Source: Candidatus Kapaibacterium sp.
Lineage (GTDB): Bacteria; Bacteroidota; Ignavibacteria; Kapaibacteriales; WFXC01
Length of the DNA: 35,868 nucleotides
NCBI GenBank assembly: GCA_026996895.1
Contig: JALWJX010000117.1
Span: 1-35,868 of the forward strand
Direction: 5' to 3'
Part shown: positions 7,867 to 16,820 of the stretch, one piece after another
Numbering within the stretch: position 1 is the first letter of the stretch
How the letters are laid out: each line of letters starts with the position of its first letter
Position numbers and translations under genes: made by a program
Notes under the pieces: generated by a model
What the model was told of the DNA's origin: nothing
The model's database searches: none
The model's input: the letters and a program-made list of their open reading frames with translations, nothing else

Positions 7867-10092
7867 ATGATGCAAAAGGTGGGGATGATAATAACGGTGT
7901 TCAGTGTGGTACTATCAGTTACAACATCGGCTCAGCAAATTTCCATTGTGTGGCAGGTTCAGGACGCTGAGACCCAACGACCGGTTCCCGGCGCCATTTG
8001 TTCCGTTGATTCTATTGCCGTTGGGGTGACGGATAGCCAGGGAAAGCTAATAGTTCGTTACACGCCCCGGCGACCGCAACTCTTGCTTGCTGTGCGGAAA
8101 CTGGGATACCGTTCGTGGCAATCGCAGGTGACGGTCACTGGAGATACGCTTTTGGTGCCGGTGTCTCTGGTGAGTCAACCGCTGTTATTGCAAAAGGTTG
8201 TTATTAGCAGCTACCGATCAGCCCAAGAGCAATACGAGCAAAACCTGCTTCGTTTCGGTCCTCGCTCTATCGATCAATATCTGGCATTTCTGCCACAGAT
8301 TTCCATTCAGCGGCGAGCTGCAATGGCCGGTGAACCGCTGGTTCAGGGAATGGGAATGAAGCGATATGAATTTCGCATTGCAGATGTGCCAGTGTTGCCA
8401 GCCTGTACGGACCATATGGATCCAGCCAATACGTATATCGAGCCAGAGGCACTTCAAAATGTTGCTGTGCAGTTTGCACAGTCTGGAGGAGAATTTGCTA
8501 TGGTCCATTTCATTCCAGATTCTCCACGGATGGGACCGAAGCAGACGATGTGGACAGGACAACTGTCGTATGGGAGTGTGAACCGCGAGGTGCGAGCGTA
8601 CATTCGGTCGCAATATCAGTCGCCGACATTGGGGTTCATTATTGATGGAACCTATCGCAGGGCAGCGAATTATCGCGCTGGTGGGGGCGAACTGATCGAT
8701 CCCTCAGGATTCCGCAAGTGGAATTACCGCATTCACGGTATTGCACAACTGAATCCGCAGTTCAGACTGTCCGGCGTTTTCATCGGAGATGACGGTTATG
8801 ATATTGGATTTGCGGCGTTGCCAATGGATACCCGATACGACCGATTACGATTGGGAAATCTTGCTTTGCAGTACAAGCCTGTCCACCAGACCTGGCTTCG
8901 GGAAGCAGTTTTCCAGGTATTTGGTAGCCGGGTTGATCATTATATGGATGATTGGAAGCGCCCGGTGCCTGTTCATATGGATATGCCGGGGCATACCCAG
9001 GTGCTTGGTGGTAAATTGACCCTTCATTCAGCCATCGCTGGAGTTCCGACAAAGATTGCGACCGAATACCGATCAGAATACGTGCATGCTGAAATGGTAA
9101 TGTATGCTCCAGATGCAACGCCGATGTGGATGCCAACGTGGCCCGAGATGTCGCGTTCTGTCTGGAGTGTGGTGGGACAATCCTACGTGCCCATTGCTGG
9201 CTGGGGAACGTTCATTCCTCACGCAGAAATTTCAGTGGCACAAACCCGGTTGCAACGAGCAGATGAAATCGCAGTGTTGCAGGGATTGGTCGGGGATTTT
9301 TCGCCAGAGCGTTTCCAGTATGCCTGGAGTGGGGGCATTGCTCTGGAGAGTAACATCCTCGAAGCTGTAGAGACTTCATTCCAGTTGCTCTATCAGCAGC
9401 GCTTATTACATCAGAGTGAGTTGTACGGTTTTTATCTGTTTCAATCGCAGGACGGATACGATTATCTGGGGAATCCGCGGCTACAGCCGGAGCGTCGATG
9501 GCATGCAAGTATTCAGGTTTCCTATGGTGACGAATCAGGAACACTGCTTGCTGCTGTCTATGGTAACTGGTTTGAGCGCTATGTGGCTGCTCAATCGGTT
9601 AATCTCCCTCCAATGACCATCGGCTCTCACGGGGTGAAGCAGTATCGGAATGCGGGGGAAGCGTGGAATCTTGGTCTGAACCTTGCTGGCTGGATTGAGA
9701 TGCTGTCGCATTTTACCGCAGGGTTTATTCTGAAAGGAGAAACGGGACGACGCAGCGATGGGATGCCTTTGCCAGGGATGGCGCCGTGGGCATTACAAAT
9801 GATCGCTCGCTATCAGCCGGAGAGTTGGTGGATAGAGGTTCAAGGGGAAATCGTTGCAGCCAATGAGAATGTTGCCCGATGGGCAGGAGAAACCCCGGAT
9901 CCCGGCTATATGGTGTGGAATGCAGAAATTGGCTGGCAGGCATTCTCAGCAGTACGGATAACGCTTGGATGTGAAAATGTTTTTGACCAACAATATCACC
10001 GATTTTCAGACTGGAACGATCTTCCAGCTCCCGGTCGGAACATTTATCTGGGAATTCAGGGACGATTGCAATTTCCAGCGTCGTTACTGTAA
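7867..10092 (+). CDS. OprC/NosA-like TonB-dependent copper receptor
   Basis: A 741-residue outer-membrane receptor. In order: signal peptide, a carboxypeptidase-regulatory-like beta domain (about 25-105) common in Bacteroidota, a short plug domain, and a 22-strand barrel ending in a hydrophobic strand. The plug contains C180-TDH-M184 and an external loop contains DH358-Y-M360-DDW, which match the CxxxM and HxM ligands of Pseudomonas OprC. NosA, a relative, supplies copper for NosZ in Pseudomonas stutzeri. ATG at 7867 is preferred over 7852 because GGAGG ends 6 bp before it. It follows a Met/His-rich lipoprotein and the nos operon. Family is certain; copper as substrate is well supported by the motifs but inferred. 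Confidence 0.9.
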   Translation: MMQKVGMIITVFSVVLSVTTSAQQISIVWQVQDAETQRPVPGAICSVDSIAVGVTDSQGKLIVRYTPRRPQLLLAVRKLGYRSWQSQVTVTGDTLLVPVSLVSQPLLLQKVVISSYRSAQEQYEQNLLRFGPRSIDQYLAFLPQISIQRRAAMAGEPLVQGMGMKRYEFRIADVPVLPACTDHMDPANTYIEPEALQNVAVQFAQSGGEFAMVHFIPDSPRMGPKQTMWTGQLSYGSVNREVRAYIRSQYQSPTLGFIIDGTYRRAANYRAGGGELIDPSGFRKWNYRIHGIAQLNPQFRLSGVFIGDDGYDIGFAALPMDTRYDRLRLGNLALQYKPVHQTWLREAVFQVFGSRVDHYMDDWKRPVPVHMDMPGHTQVLGGKLTLHSAIAGVPTKIATEYRSEYVHAEMVMYAPDATPMWMPTWPEMSRSVWSVVGQSYVPIAGWGTFIPHAEISVAQTRLQRADEIAVLQGLVGDFSPERFQYAWSGGIALESNILEAVETSFQLLYQQRLLHQSELYGFYLFQSQDGYDYLGNPRLQPERRWHASIQVSYGDESGTLLAAVYGNWFERYVAAQSVNLPPMTIGSHGVKQYRNAGEAWNLGLNLAGWIEMLSHFTAGFILKGETGRRSDGMPLPGMAPWALQMIARYQPESWWIEVQGEIVAANENVARWAGETPDPGYMVWNAEIGWQAFSAVRITLGCENVFDQQYHRFSDWNDLPAPGRNIYLGIQGRLQFPASLL

Positions 10093-10112
10093 CCTTCACC
10101 CATTGGGCTTAT

Positions 10113-10144
10113 AAAGCGGTGTGGGGATTCCCACACCGCTTTTC
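10113..10144. terminator. bidirectional intrinsic terminator
   Basis: AAAGCGGTGTGGG pairs with CCCACACCGCTTT, 13 bp around a GATT loop, followed by TTTCT on the + strand and preceded by A residues that give T on the - strand. It lies between two convergent genes and can end both. Confidence 0.85.
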
Positions 10145-10176
10145 TCAAAGTTAGAGGTGGAGTACTCAAGGAGGAA

Positions 10177-11088
10177 TTATTCCGGATGATGGGCAAAGCG
10201 GAATGTTAAAGCTGGCATTCCCTGATCGATCCAGGCTTTGATTTTCAGAATCGAGCAGTTGTCCAATTGTTTTTCAGGAGGCATAGGCTTATATCCTGAT
10301 AGGCGGGCAACACTTCCATAGAGGCGACCACTGCTGGCAACACTTTTGACGCTGTTGTAGTTGTCCAGTATGATACCACCTGATGGTGCACTGGAGGAAT
10401 GGCAACCAACGCAGTTGGTTGCAAGGATCGGTTGAATATCCTGAGCATAACTCATATTCAGTGTGTCGCAGTCACTGCCGCCGCTACCACCGCCAGTAGT
10501 ATCACATTGAGTGTTCTGAGCTCCTTCAGCAATCCACCGATAAATCAGATCAATCTTGTCTTGGGGCAGTGGTGGGTATGGGGGTGGAGGCATTCGATAG
10601 TAGTCATCCTCACCCTCATCATCACTGTCGTCATCGTACTCATCATCGTATTCGTCATCGTCGTCCTCGTCATCGTCATCGCGGCGAAGTGTAAGCCACG
10701 GGGAAATGCCAATAGCGCTTTCCCCTTGACCAATAAGAACTTTGTAAATTTCGCTTCGGTTGGGTTGATATGGAACGATTCCTTTTGCGATGATGGTTTC
10801 GTAGCTGGTTAAGATATATCCTCCTTCGTGGCTTTGGGCATCGTGGCAGCCACTCATTGCGCAGTTAGAGAGGAAGATTGGGAGAATGTCGCGTTCAAAG
10901 CAGATGGTTGTTGAATCACTTCCTCCAGAACCTCCGGATCCACCAGATCCTGTGCTGTCGCGGCGATGATCAATGCTATCAAGAGGATTGAGATCGACAA
11001 CAATAGGAGGGCGAGAGTCACAGGAGGTAGCGAAGATTAAGATGCCAAAGACGCTGAATACAAAGAACCATGATACAAAGCGTTTCAT
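10177..11088 (-). CDS. diheme cytochrome-like lipoprotein with hyperacidic insert
   Basis: A 303-residue lipoprotein (lipobox-like ATSC, Cys 23) with a Ser/Gly linker (46-58) and two copies of a cytochrome-like domain. Domain 1 has C76-AMSG-C81-H82, a CX4CH variant, and ends in RMPPPPYPPL. Domain 2 has a standard C226-VG-C229-H230 and ends in KPMPPE. The Met of each MPP motif is the likely distal ligand. Between heme motif 1 and its MPP lies a run of nearly pure Asp/Glu/Tyr (137-163). A second Gly/Ser linker joins the domains. AGGAAG precedes the ATG. The family is widespread in Bacteroidota as repeated surface cytochrome domains of unknown role; surface electron transfer is a guess. Confidence 0.8.
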   Translation of the reverse strand: MKRFVSWFFVFSVFGILIFATSCDSRPPIVVDLNPLDSIDHRRDSTGSGGSGGSGGSDSTTICFERDILPIFLSNCAMSGCHDAQSHEGGYILTSYETIIAKGIVPYQPNRSEIYKVLIGQGESAIGISPWLTLRRDDDDEDDDDEYDDEYDDDSDDEGEDDYYRMPPPPYPPLPQDKIDLIYRWIAEGAQNTQCDTTGGGSGGSDCDTLNMSYAQDIQPILATNCVGCHSSSAPSGGIILDNYNSVKSVASSGRLYGSVARLSGYKPMPPEKQLDNCSILKIKAWIDQGMPALTFRFAHHPE

Positions 11089-11381
11089 GATTCACTCTTC
11101 CTTTTTAGTGAAACTTCCGTTTGCAAATGCAACTGATAATAATGCAAGCGAAACGAAAGTGTTACAGCTTTGCTGGAAATCGTAACTGGTCGTGAAAATT
11201 GTAAGAACATCAGCGGACGGTTGGAAAGACAAAAAGGAAAAGAAAGATGACTGCGATGACAGAATACGAGAGAAGATAGATCGATTACCACAAAGGCAAT
11301 GTAACATAACCGGACACGGAAAAGCGTTTTTTTAATCCTCAAAATTCCCTCTGTTGATGGACAGAGGATTTCACTTAGGAT
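11089..11381. other. gap with weak terminator hairpin on - strand
   Basis: 293 bp between the stop of the DksA-like gene and the start of the cytochrome gene, both on the - strand. CCTCTGT/ACAGAGG at 11348-11367 forms a 7-bp hairpin followed, in the - direction, by GGAATTTTGAGG; this is a weak terminator candidate for the DksA-like gene. The rest should hold the cytochrome promoter, which I could not place. No coding potential was seen. Confidence 0.4.
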
Positions 11382-12083
11382 TTACTTTTGTTCCTCCAAT
11401 TCCTCTGGCGGGTGGATACGGTCAATACCATCCGGTGGACATTTTTTATGAATTTTGTAGGAAGCCGAGAGCGTTGTGATGGGAACAGCAAGCAGCCGTT
11501 CCTTTGCGATAAGGATGCCGCAGACACGACAAATGCCATACGTTTTATTTTTGATGCGTTCCAGTGCCTCGTCTAATTTTTTCAGGTAATCGCTAAGTCG
11601 TTGAAGTTGTGTAAAAAGCTTTTCTTTCTCTTGGGCGTTTGTACCTTCTTCTGCCATATGAACAGAATAGGCAGCAGTTTCAGGAACCATTTCGTCGCTG
11701 TTCATATCTTCTAATCGTTCCTTCAGCATATGGAATTCTTCCAGCGTCTGGGCTCGAATTTTCTCAATGTGTTTGCGAAACATCTCTAACTCTTTGTCTG
11801 AGTATCGCAGTGGTTTTTGGGTTTTCTTTGTAGCAGTTGTGCTTTTAGAGCTTTTTGTAGCTTTCTTCTGCGTTGCTGTTTTTTTGCTGCTGCTCTTCTG
11901 TGTTGTCTTTGGGGTTTTGCTCGCTTGCTGTTTTTTTGTTGCAGTTGTTTGCTTCTTTTTCTGTGTGCTGGATTTTTTACTTGCTGTTTGCTTGCCTTTC
12001 TTCGTGGTTTTGGTTGCTTTGCTCTTGCTTGCTTTTGTGCTCTTGCTGCTGGAAGCTGTTGTTGTCTTCTTTTTCGTTGCCAT
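11382..12083 (-). CDS. DksA/TraR-like protein with long histone-like N-terminal tail
   Basis: A 233-residue protein. Residues 2-91 are almost only Lys, Thr, Ser, Ala and Gln, like the tails of histone H1-like bacterial proteins. Then a coiled-coil helical pair (about 95-180) leads to a DksA/TraR zinc-finger-like end. C185-RV-C188 is kept, but the second canonical Cys pair is replaced (Ser206, Tyr209) and HKKC (H212, C215) appears six residues later. DksA binds RNA polymerase and tunes stringent-response transcription; the tail would add nonspecific nucleic-acid binding. The start at 12083 (MATKKK) has GGAAGGG 7 bp upstream, inside the last codons of ileS, and begins 4 bp after the ileS stop, so it is cotranscribed with ileS. 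Confidence 0.85.
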   Translation of the reverse strand: MATKKKTTTASSSKSTKASKSKATKTTKKGKQTASKKSSTQKKKQTTATKKQQASKTPKTTQKSSSKKTATQKKATKSSKSTTATKKTQKPLRYSDKELEMFRKHIEKIRAQTLEEFHMLKERLEDMNSDEMVPETAAYSVHMAEEGTNAQEKEKLFTQLQRLSDYLKKLDEALERIKNKTYGICRVCGILIAKERLLAVPITTLSASYKIHKKCPPDGIDRIHPPEELEEQK

Positions 12084-12087
12084 TGCT

Positions 12088-15000
12088 TTACCCTTCCGTT
12101 GTCTCTGATTCTGGCACAATACGTTCAAGTTTTACGGAAAGTGTAAGGTTGTCAATGGTAATCTCAGTTCCATCCGTAATCTGGGGATCGAAAAGGATAT
12201 GGTGTGCTAAGACTTCCTGGGCGATGGTTGAACGTTGCGCTTCGATAATGTTTCGTATGGATTCTGGAGCATTGTAGCGCAGTACAATGCGGTCTGTTAC
12301 GTTGAGCCCTGAGGTTTTGCGAAGGTTCTGGATGCGGTTGATCAATTCACGGGCAAATCCTTCTTGCCGCAGTTGCTCATCAATGGTTGTATCTAATGCG
12401 ACCACTATTCCCTGTTCAGCAGCAACCATCCACCCTTCAATGTCTTTGTAATACACCTGCACATCTTCAGGGTAAATTTCCACGGTGGTTTCATTAACGG
12501 CAAGTTCCAGTTTGCCCTCGTCTTCTAAGGTTCTGAGCTGATCATTACTCAACTGACGAATAGCGTTAGCAACAGCGTTGGTGAGTTTCCGAAAGCGTTT
12601 TCCTAAGGTTGCATAGTTCGGCTTGATTTCACGCTGGACAATCGGGGAATCATCGGAAATGTATTCAATGCGCTTGATGTTCAGCTCTTCCTTGATCAGA
12701 TCTTCAACGTGCTGAATCTGATGTTTTTCTTCCTCTGAGCGCACGGCGACCAGGATGCGACGCAGCGGTTGTCGTACCCGGATTTTGGCTTTTTCGCGCA
12801 ACGCTCTTCCCAGTGAGGCGATGATTTGAGCACGCTGCATCTGCTGCTCCAGGGTTTCATCGATCAGCGAAGAATCTGGAGAAGGGAGCAGGCAGAGATG
12901 GACGGATTCGGGCAGGTCGTCCGTTCGGAGTTTCCGGTACAGGTATTCAGCGAGAAATGGGGCAAAAGGAGCAATCAGCATACTCAGGGTAAGCAGCAGG
13001 GTATGCAGGGTCTGGTACGCCGCCAGTTTATCATCATCTTTGTCCCCTTTCCAGAACCGACGTCGATTCCGCCGTACGTACCAGTTGGAAAGATCGTCGA
13101 TGGTGAAATGCTGGATCATTCGTGCAATTCGAGTAACTTCGTACGCATCCATCAGTTCACCATACGTTTTGAGCAGTGAGTGGAGGCGGGAGAGAATCCA
13201 CCGGTCAATCTCTGGTCGCTGATCTACAGGAAGTGGAGGGGTAGAGGGATCGAAGTCATCAATGTTTGCATAGAGTGCAAAGAAAGCATAGGTATTGGTG
13301 AGTGCACGGAAGAAGTCGGAAAGCACCGTCCGACGGATATCCTCGCTGTTAAACAGTGTCGGTTTCCACGGTGGGTTGTTGACCATAAAGTACCAGCGGA
13401 CAGCGTCAGCGCCGAATTCTTCCATTACCTGAAAGGGATCAACAACGTTACCGCGAGACTTTGACATCTTGACGCCGTGTTTATCCAGGATCAGCTCATT
13501 GACGATTACGCTTTTATAAGCCGGCTGGTCGAAGAGCGCTGTTGCAATGTTGTGAAGTGTGTAAAACCATCCACGAGTCTGGTCCACGCCTTCCGCAATA
13601 AAGTCAGCAGGGAAGTTTTCACGAAAGAGGTCGCGGTTTTCAAAAGGATAGTGGAACTGCGCAAAAGGCATCGCTCCGGAATCAAACCAGACGTCAATAA
13701 TTTCCGGAACCCGACGATAAATTTTCCCGTTACGTTCAAAGATAATGCGGTCGACAAATGGACGGTGAAGATCAATTTCTTCCTTCTTTGCACTCATTGG
13801 AACCCGCGTCCCATCAGGTTCTTCGTACCATCCTTCCATCAATTCTTCAATCGAGCCAATAACGATAATGTCCTCGCCGTCCTCGCTAACCCAGATCGGC
13901 AAGGGAGTTCCCCAGTAGCGAGTGCGCGATAGTGCCCATTCCTTTGCTTCGGCGAGCCAGTTGCCAAAACGACCGGAGCCGATTTCCGGTGGTTGCCATC
14001 GAATGTGCTGATTGAGCTCCACCATCCGGTCCCGGTAGGCGGGGGAGTTAATAAACCACGAGTCCTGGGCATAGTAAATGATGGGGTTTCCAGTGCGCCA
14101 GCAATGGGGGTAGGTGTGGAGGTAGTCAAAGGAGGCTTTGTAAAGTTTCCCCATCCGCTTGAGCATTCGCACCAGGTCTTTATCCGTTCCTTCCTCAATA
14201 TGACCATCGGCGTATTGAAACGTTTTGACCGGTCTGCCGGCAAACTCTGTAACATAATCCTTGAATCGCCCGTTGGGTAGAACCGGCTGTAACAGAGGAA
14301 GGTTGTATTTTTTGCCCAGTTCGAAATCATCGGCGCCAAAAGCAGGGGCAATATGGACCAGCCCGGTTCCTTCTTCTGTTGACACGAAATCTGCTGGAAG
14401 GACGGAAAGAGCATTGGGATGCGCCGCAAGGTCAATTTTCTCATAGGGAAAAATCTGTTCGTAGCGCGTACCGACCACATCGGTTCCTTTGTACCGGTGA
14501 AGAATCTCATAATCACCGTCCAGGACTTCCAGTCGTGCTTCTGCTAACAAGAGATGTTCTTCCACCGTAATGGGATCTTTCCCTTTTTCTTTAATTGTTC
14601 GTCGGTTGCGTACCAGGACATAGTCGATGTCAGGACCGACGGCGATTGCCGCATTGCCGATGAGCGTCCACGGGGTGGTTGTCCACACTAAGAGAAATGC
14701 ATTGTGCAGCTCTTGCTGTGCTGACTCGGTTACAGCGACTTTAATAAACACACTGGGATCCCGTACTTCTTTGTAGCCCAGCGCTAATTCGTGGGAACTG
14801 AGCGGTGTTTCGATTGTTGGGGAAATAGGGACAATTTTGAAATCCTTGTAAATGAGCCCCTTGCTGTAGAACTCTTTAATTGCCCACCACAGTGATTCAA
14901 TGTACTCATTGGAACAGGTGATGTAGGCATTGTCTAAGTCAATCCAATAGCCCATTCGCTGAGTCAGTGCCCGCCATCCCTGGTCGGTTTCAATGTAATA

Positions 15001-15378
15001 TTCTACCAGCTTTTTACATTCCGCGTTAAATCGGTCGATGCCATACTCTTCAATCTGCTTTTTGTAGGTCAGTCCTAATTTTTTTTCCACTGCTATTTCG
15101 ATGGGAAGTCCGTGCGTGTCCCATCCTGCTTTGCGGTAGACATAAAATCCGCGCATCGTTTTGTATCGGCACACCAGATCTTTCAAGGTGCGCGCCATTA
15201 AGTGGTGGATCCCCGGTTGTCCGTTGACGGTTGGCGGACCTTCATAGAAAACAAATCGTGGAGCTCCCTGCCGCTGTTCTAAGGATTTCTGGAAGATTTT
15301 CTGCTCTTTCCACCAGCGGAGAATTTCTTTTTCGATTTCTGGATAGGACAGCCTATCTGGTAACGGCTCAAAGCGCAT
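12088..15378 (-). CDS. ileS: isoleucyl-tRNA synthetase, type 2 (IleRS2)
   Basis: A 1096-residue class I synthetase charging tRNA-Ile. The N-terminus (EKEILRWWKEQKIFQKS) and length match type 2 enzymes, and no C-terminal four-Cys zinc finger is seen. The first signature motif reads PG56-I-H-H59 where most class I synthetases have HxGH, a swap described for a subset of type 2 IleRS and tied to very high mupirocin tolerance. KMSKS is intact at 637-641 (13456-13470). The editing domain is present in the middle (for example LLVWTTTPWTLIGNAAIAV). The gene faces pstS across a 414-bp divergent gap and is followed by the dksA-like gene after 4 bp. Confidence 0.97.
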   Translation of the reverse strand: MRFEPLPDRLSYPEIEKEILRWWKEQKIFQKSLEQRQGAPRFVFYEGPPTVNGQPGIHHLMARTLKDLVCRYKTMRGFYVYRKAGWDTHGLPIEIAVEKKLGLTYKKQIEEYGIDRFNAECKKLVEYYIETDQGWRALTQRMGYWIDLDNAYITCSNEYIESLWWAIKEFYSKGLIYKDFKIVPISPTIETPLSSHELALGYKEVRDPSVFIKVAVTESAQQELHNAFLLVWTTTPWTLIGNAAIAVGPDIDYVLVRNRRTIKEKGKDPITVEEHLLLAEARLEVLDGDYEILHRYKGTDVVGTRYEQIFPYEKIDLAAHPNALSVLPADFVSTEEGTGLVHIAPAFGADDFELGKKYNLPLLQPVLPNGRFKDYVTEFAGRPVKTFQYADGHIEEGTDKDLVRMLKRMGKLYKASFDYLHTYPHCWRTGNPIIYYAQDSWFINSPAYRDRMVELNQHIRWQPPEIGSGRFGNWLAEAKEWALSRTRYWGTPLPIWVSEDGEDIIVIGSIEELMEGWYEEPDGTRVPMSAKKEEIDLHRPFVDRIIFERNGKIYRRVPEIIDVWFDSGAMPFAQFHYPFENRDLFRENFPADFIAEGVDQTRGWFYTLHNIATALFDQPAYKSVIVNELILDKHGVKMSKSRGNVVDPFQVMEEFGADAVRWYFMVNNPPWKPTLFNSEDIRRTVLSDFFRALTNTYAFFALYANIDDFDPSTPPLPVDQRPEIDRWILSRLHSLLKTYGELMDAYEVTRIARMIQHFTIDDLSNWYVRRNRRRFWKGDKDDDKLAAYQTLHTLLLTLSMLIAPFAPFLAEYLYRKLRTDDLPESVHLCLLPSPDSSLIDETLEQQMQRAQIIASLGRALREKAKIRVRQPLRRILVAVRSEEEKHQIQHVEDLIKEELNIKRIEYISDDSPIVQREIKPNYATLGKRFRKLTNAVANAIRQLSNDQLRTLEDEGKLELAVNETTVEIYPEDVQVYYKDIEGWMVAAEQGIVVALDTTIDEQLRQEGFARELINRIQNLRKTSGLNVTDRIVLRYNAPESIRNIIEAQRSTIAQEVLAHHILFDPQITDGTEITIDNLTLSVKLERIVPESETTEG

Positions 15379-15792
15379 CGAGTCTGTACCTACTGTTCTA
15401 CAATTTCTGCCTCGCTGAAAGCTGAAAAATAATAAAGTAACGCATAACTGTCAGGAGAATTGGCTTTGGTGTTTAGGGGCAGAGAGGACTTTGTGAGCGG
15501 AAGCAGAAATACGGATTTCAGTTGAGTTGCACGGTTCTGCATCGCTGTACTGTGCATTGCTCAAAGAGTCAGGAAGTGTCGACCATTCTGCGAAGAGTAC
15601 ACAGAACGGGAGGGGGCGATTGTTGTGTGGGACGTTTTCCCTATCTTTGCAGTCTTTTGAATACACAAGATGCCTGCCAGCGGTATGATGCTGCACTATG
15701 GAGATGGCGATACTCCGGGGCATACTGCGGTACTACCGCAGCACCTTCCCTCTTTGTTCCCAGGCGTTTATGTTCATAAATGGAGCATCGGA
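15379..15792. other. divergent ileS/pstS promoter region
   Basis: 414 bp between divergent start codons. Small open frames here lack ribosome-binding sites and look fortuitous. I searched for repeated CTGTCA-type Pho boxes and saw only one isolated half-like site near 15447, so no Pho box is claimed. The clearest signal is the palindrome listed separately at 15725-15741. Confidence 0.4.
15725..15741. promoter_or_regulatory. 17-bp palindrome upstream of pstS
   Basis: CTGCGGTA-C-TACCGCAG is a perfect inverted repeat around one base, 51 bp before the pstS start codon. The size and symmetry suit a dimeric repressor or activator site. No known regulator motif was recognised. Confidence 0.35.
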
Positions 15793-16818
15793 ATGCGGTA
15801 TGGATTGTTTCTCTTTGGCATTTTTCTGGTGGGATTGCTGAGTAGCTGCGGGAAGCAGTCGCAACAGTCGGCAGAATCTCAGCGTGCGGTGGTTCGTATT
15901 GATGGATCCAGTACGGTCTATCCACTTTCGGAAGCAGTGGCAGAGGAATTTCGCCAGGTCGCACCGGATATCCACGTGCTTATTGGCGTGTCAGGCACCG
16001 GGGGAGGGTTTAAGAAATTTATCAGAGGCGAGACGGATATCAATGATGCTTCTCGCCCTATTCGGGCAATTGAAGATTCCCTATGCCGCACTAATGGCAT
16101 TGCATACATCGAATTGCCGATAGCCTACGATGCAATGTGTGTGCTGGTTAATCCGCAGAATGATTGGGTCGATTACTTGACTGTCGAGGAGCTCCGCACA
16201 ATCTGGGCGCCGGAAGCGCAGGGAAAGATTCTCTACTGGGATCAGATTCGCCCTGAGTGGCCCCACGAAGAGTTGCACCTGTATGGACCGGGGGTGGAAT
16301 CTGGAACGTATGATTATTTCACCAAAGCCATTGTTGGCAAAGAGCACGCCAGCCGAGGAGATTATACTTCCAGCGAGGATGACAATGTAATTATCCAGGG
16401 AGTTGCCAGCGATCGTTATGCCTTAGCGTTTGTTGGATTAGCTTATGCATTGAACAATAAAGACCGGGTTAAGATTGTACCGATCGACGATGGCAATGAT
16501 CAAAATGGCGCCGGTCCTATTTTACCATCGCCGGAGACGGTTCGAAATGGGACTTATCAACCGTTGTCTCGGCCACTATTCATTTATGTCAATCGCCAGT
16601 CGGCAGATCGGCCAGCTGTTGAGCAATTTGTCCATTTCTATATCGAGCATATGCCAGCCTTAGCCCCTGATGTGGGATACGTTCCTTTGTCTGAAAAAGC
16701 CTATCAACTGGTCAAACAGCGCTTTCAGCAGCGAATCACTGGTTCAATCTTTGGCGCACACGGTTCGCAGGTAGGGGTGCAGGTTGAGGCGTTGTTGGAG
16801 CAAGCGGGGCAACCGTAG
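15793..16818 (+). CDS. pstS: phosphate ABC transporter substrate-binding lipoprotein
   Basis: A 341-residue periplasmic phosphate-binding lipoprotein. The lipobox is LLSSC (Cys 19). The mature part begins with the family motif [13 protein letters not shown] and contains [12 protein letters not shown], a phosphate-contacting loop, and [11 protein letters not shown] at 15793 is chosen because GGAG lies 7 bp upstream and the signal peptide starts there; the open frame extends upstream without a site. pstC begins 2 bp after the stop. Likely expressed under phosphate limitation, though no Pho box was found. Confidence 0.93.
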   Translation: MRYGLFLFGIFLVGLLSSCGKQSQQSAESQRAVVRIDGSSTVYPLSEAVAEEFRQVAPDIHVLIGVSGTGGGFKKFIRGETDINDASRPIRAIEDSLCRTNGIAYIELPIAYDAMCVLVNPQNDWVDYLTVEELRTIWAPEAQGKILYWDQIRPEWPHEELHLYGPGVESGTYDYFTKAIVGKEHASRGDYTSSEDDNVIIQGVASDRYALAFVGLAYALNNKDRVKIVPIDDGNDQNGAGPILPSPETVRNGTYQPLSRPLFIYVNRQSADRPAVEQFVHFYIEHMPALAPDVGYVPLSEKAYQLVKQRFQQRITGSIFGAHGSQVGVQVEALLEQAGQP

Positions 16819-16820
16819 CA

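Noticed and set aside
10399-10812. + strand frame with long Val/Ile-rich hydrophobic run resembling a membrane protein.
   Set aside because: It is the complement of the Asp/Glu codon run (GAT/GAC/GAG read as ATC/GTC/CTC) in the diheme lipoprotein gene.
11767-12146. + strand frames rich in Phe, Cys and Leu resembling small membrane proteins.
   Set aside because: They are the complement of the Lys/Ser/Ala-rich tail of the DksA-like gene.
15430-15460. CTGTCA word upstream of pstS considered as a Pho box.
   Set aside because: Only one half-like site; the second direct repeat at 11-bp spacing is missing, and it is more than 300 bp from the start.
15522-15779. 85-codon + strand frame between ileS and pstS.
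   Set aside because: No ribosome-binding site, cysteine/arginine-rich junk composition, and no similarity I recognise; probably part of the pstS leader.
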